From Mageeibacillus sp. UBA1255 (lineage in GTDB: Bacteria; Bacillota; Clostridia; UBA1212; UBA1255), in NCBI GenBank assembly GCA_002308795.1, contig DBVV01000157.1, positions 1,119 through 8,165 on the forward strand: a DNA stretch of 7,047 nucleotides, in the 5' to 3' direction. The notes beneath the pieces are model-generated. The model saw only the letters and a program-made list of their open reading frames with translations, searched no databases and was not told where the DNA came from. Positions 1 to 6,532 of the stretch are shown piece after piece. The position numbers were made by a program, and so were the translations under genes. How positions within the stretch are numbered: position 1 is the stretch's first letter; every line of letters starts with the position of its first letter.

Positions 1-1365
1 GTGCTGGAGGACCTGTATAAGAACGTCGCGGATTACGTGGAGAATCTCTACAAGAACTGGTATCTCGCGGAGCTTGGCGGCCAATGGACGAAAATTGTGA
101 GCGATGAACTCGGTGAAAGTTCCGCCCTGCCGGGGATCCCGAATCAGGCGGATTTTTACAGAAGTTGCGTAAAGCCGATCGTGTCGTCGGGCAGCAGAGT
201 TTTTGTCGTCATCTCCGACGCTCTGAGATACGAGGTCGCGGTCGAGCTGACAAACAGCCTGATCCGCGACACGAAGGGCACGGCAAAGATCACGGCTATG
301 CAGTCCGTTTTTCCGTCGGCAACCAAATTCGGTATGGCGGCGCTTCTGCCGCACCGTGAGCTGCAGCTGACGGATGAAATTAAAGTCCTCTGCGACGGAG
401 AGCCGACGGACAGCACGGAGAGCAGAAACAAGATACTGAACGGCGCGCATAACGGCAACGTTGCGCTGACGTACAAAACGCTTCTCGGAATGAAACAGGC
501 GGAGCGCCGTGAAGCGGTAAGCCGTGCGGAGGTCGTGTATGTCTATCATAACGCGATAGACGCGGTCGGAGACAAGGCTGCGACGGAGGATCAGGTTTTC
601 GAAGCGTGCGATCAGGCGGTGCTGGAGCTGAAAAATCTGGTCCGGCTTCTGACAAACGATCTGAGCGCTGCAAACATCCTGATTACGGCGGATCACGGGT
701 TTCTGTATTCATACAAACCGCTGGAGGAGAGCGACAAGGCCGAAAAGAGCTTTGTTTCCGGGCGTATTATCGAGCTTGACCGCAGATACGTGATAGCGGA
801 CGGCGACTGTACGGCGGATCACATGCTGAAGATCCCGCTGAAGCACGTGAACAGCGATCTTGCGGGATTCACGCCGCTTGATAATATCCGGATGAAAAAA
901 CAGGGCGGCGGAATGAATTACGTTCACGGAGGCATTTCACTTCAGGAATGTGTCGTGCCGGTGATCGAGTTCAAGAATATACGCGCAACGTCAAAGAAAT
1001 TCGTGGACGTCAAAAAAGCGAAGCTCCAGCTCATAAGTCAGAGCCGCAAGGTCTCGAACAGCATATTCTCGCTTGATTTCTATCAGAAAGAACCGGTCAG
1101 CGGTAAGACCGCTGCCGCGACTTACGAGATCTACATGGCGGACGCTGCCGGAACTGCCGTCAGCGATAAAAAGACGGTCATAGCGGATAAGACGAGCAAC
1201 AACGGCTCCGAGCGAGTGTTCAGAGAGCGGTTTACGCTTAAGAGTCTGGAGTATAAGAAAACGGATACGTATTATCTGACGGTGGTCGAAAAAGGTACTG
1301 CCGGCGAAATTGACAGGATTGAGTTTACGATCGACATCGCATTCGTAAACGATTTCGATTTCTGA
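1..1365 (+). CDS. pglZ: BREX-1 phosphatase-fold protein PglZ (type A), C-terminal part, 5' truncated by the window edge
   Basis: The frame is open from base 1 to the TGA at 1363-1365, giving 454 residues. Type 1 PglZ proteins are usually about 800-870 residues, so this is roughly the C-terminal half, and the GTG at base 1 is an internal valine codon rather than a start. The alkaline-phosphatase-superfamily core runs from about residue 50 to 320. It shows VISDALRYE (residues 70-78, Asp73 a likely metal ligand), SVFPSATKFGMAALLPH (102-118), YHNAIDAVGDKAATE (182-196), ITADHGF (228-234, Asp231 and His232) and VHGGISLQE (308-316, His309). Residues from about 350 to the end look beta-rich and may form an Ig-like domain. 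PglZ is a core BREX protein needed for phage defence; metal-dependent phosphodiester cleavage has been reported for a homologue, but its role is not fully settled. The stop lies 19 bases before the chosen brxL start, so the two are probably co-transcribed. The identification is firm; the first half and the promoter are outside the window. Confidence 0.95.
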   Translation: MLEDLYKNVADYVENLYKNWYLAELGGQWTKIVSDELGESSALPGIPNQADFYRSCVKPIVSSGSRVFVVISDALRYEVAVELTNSLIRDTKGTAKITAMQSVFPSATKFGMAALLPHRELQLTDEIKVLCDGEPTDSTESRNKILNGAHNGNVALTYKTLLGMKQAERREAVSRAEVVYVYHNAIDAVGDKAATEDQVFEACDQAVLELKNLVRLLTNDLSAANILITADHGFLYSYKPLEESDKAEKSFVSGRIIELDRRYVIADGDCTADHMLKIPLKHVNSDLAGFTPLDNIRMKKQGGGMNYVHGGISLQECVVPVIEFKNIRATSKKFVDVKKAKLQLISQSRKVSNSIFSLDFYQKEPVSGKTAAATYEIYMADAAGTAVSDKKTVIADKTSNNGSERVFRERFTLKSLEYKKTDTYYLTVVEKGTAGEIDRIEFTIDIAFVNDFDF

Positions 1366-1368
1366 GAT

Positions 1369-1376
1369 AGGGAGGA
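1369..1376 (+). promoter_or_regulatory. Strong ribosome binding site of brxL
   Basis: AGGGAGGA lies just after the pglZ stop. Its GGAGG core (1371-1375) is only 3 bases from the ATG at 1379 but 9 bases from the ATG at 1385. The latter spacing is normal, so this site favours 1385 as the brxL start. Confidence 0.75.
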
Positions 1377-1384
1377 CGATGAGA

Positions 1385-3511
1385 ATGACAGATTTTGATG
1401 TAAAGGTTTTGGATAACTTTCCGGGAAAGGTCGTCAGAAAAGACCTGACTACTCTTATGAAGAAAGGGGCAAACGTCCCGACCTACGTTCTCGAGTATCT
1501 CCTCGGAATGTACTGCGCGACTGACGACGAGGAAGCCATTGAGACGGGGATCGAAAAAATCAAGCGCATTCTGAGCGAGAATTACGTCCGTCCGGATCAG
1601 AGCGAATACGTCAAATCCAAGATCAAAGAGAACGGTCAGTATACGATTATCGATAAGATCACCGTGGTTTTTGACGATCGGGTAGATAAATACGTCGCCC
1701 GTTTCACAAATCTTAGAATGGACCCATTTGAGGTTCCTTCGGATCTTGTCGTACATAACGAAAAGCTTCTGATCGGCGGGATCTGGTGCATACTTAAGAT
1801 CGAATACGTCGGACTTGAAAAAGAAGACGACGATGAGTTCGATGACGACGTAGAAGTGGATATCTTCGGCAATAAAAAGAAAAAGAAGAAGATCAAAAAA
1901 AAGAAATCAAAGTACGATTCTCCTTTTGTAATTTCTTCTCTTAAACCCATTCAGATGCCCAACCTCGATCTTGACGAGATCCGTGACGCGCGAGCCAATT
2001 TCACCAAGGACGAATGGATCGCGCTTCTCATGCGCAGCGCTGGCTATGAGCCGGACGAGCTGACTGAAAAAGAAAAACTCCACTATCTTCTTCGATTTGT
2101 GCCGTTTATCCAGAAAAACTATAACCTTGTCGAACTCGGCCCCCGCGGAACCGGAAAGTCCCACGTATACAGCGAACTTTCGCCGTATTCCATCCTGATG
2201 AGCAGCGGCACGACCACCGTCTCCAATATGTTTTATAACATGTCTTCCCGCAGAGTCGGTCTAGTCGGAAACTGGGACTGTGTCGCCTTCGACGAGGTCG
2301 CCGGTATTACGCAAGCATCCGGAGATATGGTTCAGATCATGAAGAACTACATGGCGAACGGCAGCTTTGCAAGAGGATCGGATTCCATTAGCACCGATGC
2401 GTCAATCGCATTCGAGGGCAACACGTTCAGAAGCGTCGCCGATATGATGCGCACTACGAATCTGTTTGAACCGTTTCCGGAGGCTTTCAACAACGACTCT
2501 GCCTTCTTTGACAGGATCCACGCGTATCTTCCCGGCTGGGAAACGCCTAAGCTGAGATCGAGCCTGTTCACAAAGAGATACGGCCTTATTTCAGACTGCT
2601 TTTCAGAGTTCTGCCACGCTATGAGAAAGTATGATTTTACCAACTCATTCAGCGAGTATTTCGCATTGAACAAAGACTTCAACACCCGCGATACGATAGC
2701 GGTCGGCAGGACCTTCTCGGGGTTGGCAAAGCTCGTTTACCCGGACGAAAAGATGACAAAAGAAGAGGCGCGGGAATTATTGGAATACGCCATCGAATGC
2801 CGCCGCCGCGTCAAGGAACAGCTTCGTAAAATGACCCCGGGAGAGTTCAGCGATGTGAATCTGGGGTATATCGATCTGGACACCGGTGCGGAACATATCG
2901 TTCAGCTTCCTGAGGTTTCAAACGGTACGCTGGTCTTTCAGGGCTTCGAAAACCCGGGCTACGTTTACGGCGTCGGCCGGTCGGTCACAGACGTTTTGGG
3001 TATTTACCGGCTTGAAAACAAGCTGGTCGATGGGGACGGCACGTTCAGTTTCAAAAACGTCGAAGGACTATCAAAATCTCCAAAGAGCGTAAGAGACAGT
3101 CTGAACGCTGCATTCAACTATTTCCGTGAGCATGCGGGAGAATTGATCTCCGGCTCATATACGGACTTCGATTACAGCCTCTATTTCAACGATCTTCAGA
3201 GCAGAGGCGTCAGTGACGAAATTTCTGTTGCAGAGGTCGTGGGGCTCTTTTCAGGTCTGGCAAACCGCGCGGTTCTCCCGGGCCTGGTAATCTGCGGACG
3301 AGTTGTTATGTCAGGAAGCATGATGCCGATTACCACGGAACTGGACGAGATACTCGTGACGGCGTCAAATGCCGGTGCCAGAAAGATCATGCTTCCCGCA
3401 GAAAGCAAGGGGAAATATGAAAGACTAAGATCCGACCTTAAAGAAGAGATATCAGTTATATTCTATTCTACACCGATTGAAGCAGTAAAAAAAGCATTGG
3501 GAGTTGAGTGA
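1385..3511 (+). CDS. brxL: BREX system AAA+ protein BrxL (Lon-like C-terminal domain)
   Basis: This 708-residue protein matches the BrxL family along its whole length, formerly annotated as a putative ATP-dependent Lon-type protease. The start at 1385 is chosen over the in-frame ATG at 1379 from ribosome-site spacing. Residues from about 1 to 144 form the N-terminal domain, opening with the family-typical FPGKVVRKDLT. In a solved BrxL this part binds DNA and the protein assembles as an MCM-like ring on DNA. Residues 145-176 are an acidic then lysine-rich linker. The AAA+ core has Walker A GPRGTGKS (252-259), Walker B CVAFDE (299-304), a sensor-1-like FEGN (343-346) and a probable arginine finger in FFDRIHAYLPGWE (Arg377). 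The C-terminal Lon-like fold spans about 600-708. It lacks a recognisable GGLKEK lysine motif, so protease activity is doubtful. It follows pglZ in the usual type 1 order and is required for phage restriction in several BREX systems. The identification is very secure; only the start and the linker function are uncertain. Confidence 0.95.
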   Translation: MTDFDVKVLDNFPGKVVRKDLTTLMKKGANVPTYVLEYLLGMYCATDDEEAIETGIEKIKRILSENYVRPDQSEYVKSKIKENGQYTIIDKITVVFDDRVDKYVARFTNLRMDPFEVPSDLVVHNEKLLIGGIWCILKIEYVGLEKEDDDEFDDDVEVDIFGNKKKKKKIKKKKSKYDSPFVISSLKPIQMPNLDLDEIRDARANFTKDEWIALLMRSAGYEPDELTEKEKLHYLLRFVPFIQKNYNLVELGPRGTGKSHVYSELSPYSILMSSGTTTVSNMFYNMSSRRVGLVGNWDCVAFDEVAGITQASGDMVQIMKNYMANGSFARGSDSISTDASIAFEGNTFRSVADMMRTTNLFEPFPEAFNNDSAFFDRIHAYLPGWETPKLRSSLFTKRYGLISDCFSEFCHAMRKYDFTNSFSEYFALNKDFNTRDTIAVGRTFSGLAKLVYPDEKMTKEEARELLEYAIECRRRVKEQLRKMTPGEFSDVNLGYIDLDTGAEHIVQLPEVSNGTLVFQGFENPGYVYGVGRSVTDVLGIYRLENKLVDGDGTFSFKNVEGLSKSPKSVRDSLNAAFNYFREHAGELISGSYTDFDYSLYFNDLQSRGVSDEISVAEVVGLFSGLANRAVLPGLVICGRVVMSGSMMPITTELDEILVTASNAGARKIMLPAESKGKYERLRSDLKEEISVIFYSTPIEAVKKALGVE
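1817..1912 (+). other. Acidic/poly-lysine linker in BrxL with an A-AAA-AAG slippery heptamer
   Basis: Residues 145-176 of BrxL (counted from 1385) run from an Asp/Glu block through DIFGN into about eleven lysines in thirteen residues. The block sits exactly between the N-terminal domain and the conserved SPFVISSLKPIQMPN segment that leads into the AAA+ core. From memory of the family, other BrxL proteins have only a short link here. Eight adenines at 1895-1902 followed by G place the heptamer A AAA AAG at 1897-1903 in the correct phase for -1 slippage. Confidence 0.6.
3499..3503 (+). promoter_or_regulatory. Ribosome binding site for the tandem AAA+ gene, inside the brxL 3' end
   Basis: GGGAG overlaps the last codons of brxL. 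It is 10 bases from the ATG at 3514 and 4 bases from the GTG at 3508, which overlaps the brxL stop as GTGA. I chose ATG from spacing and codon preference, but either start implies translational coupling to brxL. Confidence 0.5.
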
Positions 3512-3513
3512 AT

Positions 3514-6189
3514 ATGCCGGAGTATAAATGTATCAGTTGCGGAGAAACAAAAGAAAGCGAATCGCCGTGCAGCTGCCCTCATTGCGGCTACATGATGTTT
3601 GCTCTGCCATATGACCGGAAAGAGGTTTTGAAAGGCGAGATAAATAGTTTTATTTCACGCCTCGAAGTCACATCCGTTGTGAGCTCGGATCTTGTTTTTG
3701 ACGGAAAAGATAAAGACAATCATCGCTTTCCGGACTATGATAGGATCCTGAAGTACGTTACGGGCAGAGATCGCACCGAGGAGTTTCAAAGCAATCTTCT
3801 TGAGACCGCCGAGCAGCTTAAAAAGCACTTCTCGACTGATTTTTCCAATACTTATCCTGTCAAATTCGACATTATAGATGGCGTCGTTTCTCAGTACGAT
3901 GAGGTCCTCCGGGCATCTGTTCAGATCCTGAAGCCTGATATCAATTTCGATCTGACGGCGGTTGAGTGGCCTGATGTTACTTTGGTGTATGGAGAAAAAC
4001 AGAATAATAACCTGTGGTATTCAGCAAGTGAACTTATTGATCTGATTGAAAAGCTCGTAAACAAAATCGTGAGGTTTATAAAGACCAATAATCTTTTCGG
4101 AAACAATCACAAGTATCATCCTGCGAAACGTTCTGAAGAGTTTAATGAAGAAACGGACTATAAGGATTTACTTGAAACCGCTATCTCAGAGGTAGGAAAG
4201 ATACTTCAGAAAAAATACGTTCTCGATATAGAAGACGACGGCACCGATGAATTGAAGGAAATGCTGACGTGTCTGTGGCACGGAATCGAAACTATCATGT
4301 CCGCTCCGTTGTTCATAAAAAGATACGATTATCAAACCGGGGCGGGTATTATCAGCGAAAAAGAGTTCTTTGAGCAACTTTCGGAGATGCTGAGGAGCAG
4401 ATATGCCGCTTTGAACGACAGATTGGATGTTGGGATCGTTCTTGAAAGCAAATCGGAAAGCGAGATCTTTGATATTTACCGGGAGCTTATCGGATTGGAT
4501 GAGTTCGGCTTTCTCGTGCCAATCGGAACAACTGTGGTCAACATAGGGGAAAGCGAAAAGAAGCTTGGCGAACTGATTGGCTTGGCCGATATAAAAGAAA
4601 GCGTCAGAAAGATAAAAGCCTACGCCATTGCGAATAAAGGCAGCGAAGATCTGAACGTACACATGTGCTTTCTCGGCAATCCCGGCAGCGGAAAAACGGA
4701 AGTAGCGCGATTGATAGCGGGGATCTTGTATGAGAATAAGATCCTTCCGACGGACAATATTGTGGAAGTCGACAGAAGCGGATTGGTGAGTCAGTACTTC
4801 GGAGCTACTGCTGACAAAACGAGCAAGGTCATAGCACAGGCAATGGGCGGCGTGTTATTCATTGACGAAGCATACGCTCTGGGAAACAATTCCGACGGCG
4901 GAGTGACCGATTACGGCAAAGAAGCCATTGATACGCTTGTCAAAGCCATGGAAGATTACCGCGGGAAGTTCTGCGTGATTTTTGCGGGATACAGGAACGA
5001 AATGATGCAGATGCTGTCTGTAAACCCGGGTCTTAAATCCAGGATCCAGTTCACTCTTGATTTCCCCAACTATTCCAGGAACGAGCTCAAAAGCATTACC
5101 GAACTGATGCTGAAAGCCCGAAATTACACAATGGGCGATCCCGCCATGAATAAGGTCCTGGATATTACGGATATAAGGCGCAAGGATCCTAACTTTGCAA
5201 ACGCCCGTGAGATACGGAATATTCTGGATCAGGTCATCATGTGCCAGAATTTGAGACGAACAGGACCTGAAGATAAGGAACTGGGAATCGTTGACGTAAA
5301 CAAGTATATCCAAGATGCGAAGATCAATTTGCCGACTTCCGGGGACGGAGTTGAGAGAAAACTCTTGTCTGGAGAAGAAGAACTTGATCAGCTTATCGGA
5401 CTTACCGCCGTTAAGCGTATGATTAAAAAGATCAAGGCATATGCCAAACGCAACAAGGATGAAACCGGCTTTAATCTGCACATGTGCTTCTACGGTAATC
5501 CCGGCACCGGCAAGACCGAGGTTGCGAGGATCCTCTCCCGTATTCTTTACGACGCCGGAGTGCTTGGCGAAGCAAAACTTGTTGAAACGGACGGTCAGGG
5601 CCTGATCGGCAAATTCGTCGGAGAAACAGCCCCTAAAACGACGGCAAAGATTAATGAAGCTATGAACGGTGTACTGTTTATCGACGAGGCATACACCATT
5701 TCGGAATCCGGGAAAAACAACTCCTATGGAGACGAGGCTATCGCAGTGCTTCTCAAGGAAATGGAGGACCGCAGAGGGCAGTTTTGCGTAATCCTTGCCG
5801 GATATAAGGACGAAATGAAAAAAATGCTGAGCACGAATCCGGGTTTCGAGTCGCGCATACAGTTCACGCTTGAGTTTCCGGATTACAGCCGTGAGGAGCT
5901 TGGTGAGATCGCACTTGCTTTTCTTGCAAAGAAAAAGTACAGCATCGAGAACGATGCTCTTGAACTGATTCTTAATATAACGGATTACTTTAGGAAACAG
6001 CCGAATTTTGCTAACGCGCGTACCGTAAGGAACATCCTCGATCAGGTCATTATGAATCAAAACCTCAGGACCGAGGATGCTGCAGGCGATAATACCATTA
6101 TCGTCGATGATATAAACGATTTCTTGAGCGATGAGGGCATAGACCTAAACACTCCAAATAAAGACAGTAGAACTATAGGTTTTATTTAA
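3514..6189 (+). CDS. Zinc-ribbon tandem AAA+ ATPase (CbbX/SpoVK-like), candidate BREX accessory protein
   Basis: This is an 891-residue protein from the ATG at 3514 (893 if the GTG at 3508 is used). Residues 6-24 form a zinc ribbon: CISCG, then CSCPHCG, with likely ligands Cys6, Cys9, Cys21 and Cys24. Residues from about 30 to 350 are mostly helical and charged, and I do not recognise a family. Two AAA+ modules of the CbbX/SpoVK type follow. The first has ELIGLADIKESV (353-364), Walker A GNPGSGKT (388-395), pore loop QYFG (427-430), Walker B VLFIDEA (447-453), arginine finger Arg510 in NPGLKSRI, and sensor-2-like NAREIRN. The second has QLIGLTAVK (626-634), Walker A GNPGTGKT (661-668), pore loop KFVG (700-703), Walker B VLFIDEA (720-726), Arg781 in NPGFESRI, and NARTVRN. 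Both sites look catalytically intact. Relatives such as CbbX thread or remodel protein substrates through a hexameric pore, so a remodelling role is expected. No signal peptide or membrane segment is seen, so it is probably cytoplasmic. The near-zero gap after brxL points to joint expression with BREX. It is not a core BREX gene, and its substrate is unknown. Confidence 0.9.
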   Translation: MPEYKCISCGETKESESPCSCPHCGYMMFALPYDRKEVLKGEINSFISRLEVTSVVSSDLVFDGKDKDNHRFPDYDRILKYVTGRDRTEEFQSNLLETAEQLKKHFSTDFSNTYPVKFDIIDGVVSQYDEVLRASVQILKPDINFDLTAVEWPDVTLVYGEKQNNNLWYSASELIDLIEKLVNKIVRFIKTNNLFGNNHKYHPAKRSEEFNEETDYKDLLETAISEVGKILQKKYVLDIEDDGTDELKEMLTCLWHGIETIMSAPLFIKRYDYQTGAGIISEKEFFEQLSEMLRSRYAALNDRLDVGIVLESKSESEIFDIYRELIGLDEFGFLVPIGTTVVNIGESEKKLGELIGLADIKESVRKIKAYAIANKGSEDLNVHMCFLGNPGSGKTEVARLIAGILYENKILPTDNIVEVDRSGLVSQYFGATADKTSKVIAQAMGGVLFIDEAYALGNNSDGGVTDYGKEAIDTLVKAMEDYRGKFCVIFAGYRNEMMQMLSVNPGLKSRIQFTLDFPNYSRNELKSITELMLKARNYTMGDPAMNKVLDITDIRRKDPNFANAREIRNILDQVIMCQNLRRTGPEDKELGIVDVNKYIQDAKINLPTSGDGVERKLLSGEEELDQLIGLTAVKRMIKKIKAYAKRNKDETGFNLHMCFYGNPGTGKTEVARILSRILYDAGVLGEAKLVETDGQGLIGKFVGETAPKTTAKINEAMNGVLFIDEAYTISESGKNNSYGDEAIAVLLKEMEDRRGQFCVILAGYKDEMKKMLSTNPGFESRIQFTLEFPDYSREELGEIALAFLAKKKYSIENDALELILNITDYFRKQPNFANARTVRNILDQVIMNQNLRTEDAAGDNTIIVDDINDFLSDEGIDLNTPNKDSRTIGFI
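3529..3585 (+). other. N-terminal zinc-ribbon coding segment of the tandem AAA+ protein
   Basis: The segment encodes CxxCG, an 11-residue spacer and CPxCG, with one extra cysteine two residues before the second pair. This is a typical four-cysteine zinc ribbon and may bind nucleic acid or protein. Metal binding is inferred from the pattern only. Confidence 0.75.
4564..6141 (+). repeat. Internal duplication: two AAA+ modules in tandem within one gene
   Basis: Residues 353-605 and 626-876 of the tandem AAA+ protein align with a constant offset of 273 residues (819 bases). Matching landmarks include LIGL, KIKAYA, HMCF.GNPG.GKTEVAR, GVLFIDEAY, FANAR and RNILDQVIM, plus NPG..SRIQFTL.FP.YSR. Nucleotide identity is much lower than protein similarity, so the duplication is old and both copies are under selection. 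Confidence 0.85.
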
Positions 6190-6213
6190 TTTAAGAATAA
6201 AAAAACGCCTAAA

Positions 6214-6242
6214 TTGATCTATTTATTATCAAGTTCTACAAT
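6214..6242 (+). promoter_or_regulatory. Possible sigma-A-type promoter P1
   Basis: TTGATC (6214-6219) and TACAAT (6237-6242) are 17 bases apart and match 4 of 6 and 5 of 6 consensus positions. A transcript starting near 6249 would have a leader of about 285 bases before the ATG at 6533. The AT-rich setting raises the chance of a random match. Confidence 0.35.
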
Positions 6243-6384
6243 TGTCTTACCTTTTCTTTCGGCAATTCATAAGAATACAGGATCATATATCGTACAGTGT
6301 CTTCTATAACGATGGTTTTTCAGAATCACAGACGCGGCAGTCGACGCGCAATTATACCGGATTACTTATATCAAACAAGACCCG

Positions 6385-6426
6385 AAACCGGTTCTATAGA
6401 CGTATTCCGGTTTGTCGAGTTCTTTT
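6385..6426 (+). terminator. Terminator-like hairpin with T-rich tail
   Basis: AAACCGG (6385-6391) pairs perfectly with CCGGTTT (6407-6413) around a 15-base loop, and the stem can extend imperfectly through the flanking CG pairs. A T-rich stretch (6420-6426) follows about 7 bases after the perfect stem. The tail is interrupted and the gap is longer than ideal. It could end the BREX-linked transcript or attenuate a transcript from P1. Confidence 0.4.
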
Positions 6427-6467
6427 GAATCTTCAGAAACGTGTTTTACCGGTCTCTCCGATTCGGA

Positions 6468-6496
6468 TGGTCAACTAAGCTCCCGTTGATTATAAT
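6468..6496 (+). promoter_or_regulatory. Probable sigma-A-type promoter P2 of the membrane protein gene
   Basis: A perfect TATAAT (6491-6496) follows TGGTCA (6468-6473, 4 of 6 matches to TTGACA) at the ideal 17-base spacing. Transcription would begin near 6503, about 30 bases before the ATG at 6533. This supports the last gene being a separate transcription unit. Confidence 0.55.
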
Positions 6497-6522
6497 TATT
6501 AAGCATTTTTGAACGTAAACGC

Positions 6523-6527
6523 AGGTG
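6523..6527 (+). promoter_or_regulatory. Ribosome binding site of the membrane protein gene
   Basis: AGGTG lies 5 bases before the ATG at 6533. It is a partial but usable match, and it supports that ATG as the start of a gene cut by the window end. Confidence 0.5.
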
Positions 6528-6532
6528 CTGTT

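Larger units (their letters stand above)
6190..6532. other. 343-base non-coding interval between the BREX-linked gene and the membrane gene
   Basis: No convincing gene is present on either strand. Open frames are short, lack ribosome sites and resemble no protein I know. The interval is more AT-rich than its neighbours, especially at 6176-6240. It contains two promoter-like pairs, one terminator-like hairpin and four CCGG tetramers between 6357 and 6452. It probably separates two transcription units. Confidence 0.7.

Noticed and set aside
1..3. GTG as a start codon of pglZ
   Set aside because: The frame enters the window already inside a conserved protein normally about twice as long, and no upstream sequence is available to show a ribosome site.
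4855..6060. 401-residue minus-strand open frame
   Set aside because: It lies entirely opposite the conserved tandem AAA+ modules. Its internal similarity merely mirrors the duplicated AAA+ coding sequence.
6176..6211. Possible terminator right after the tandem AAA+ stop (TAGG and TTTTATT pairing with AATAAAA and CCTA)
   Set aside because: The stem is almost all A-T with a 5-base bulge, and no T-tract follows it on the + strand. It is too weak to call.
6236..6319. Minus-strand open stretch of 27 codons ending in a TAG at 6236-6238, with protein-like content (reads as IEDTVRYMILYSYELPKEK)
   Set aside because: It is bounded by stops and has no usable start with a ribosome site. Twenty-seven open codons are expected by chance. 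It could be a gene remnant, but I cannot support that without a database match.
6331..6348. Direct repeat GACGCG with 12-base period overlapping GTCGAC
   Set aside because: Two copies of six bases are too short to distinguish from chance, and no second operator-like site is nearby.
6242..6478. 78-residue open frame on the + strand starting with TTG
   Set aside because: It has no ribosome site, an arginine- and serine-rich composition without recognisable motifs, and it overlaps the terminator-like hairpin and the P2 -35 element.
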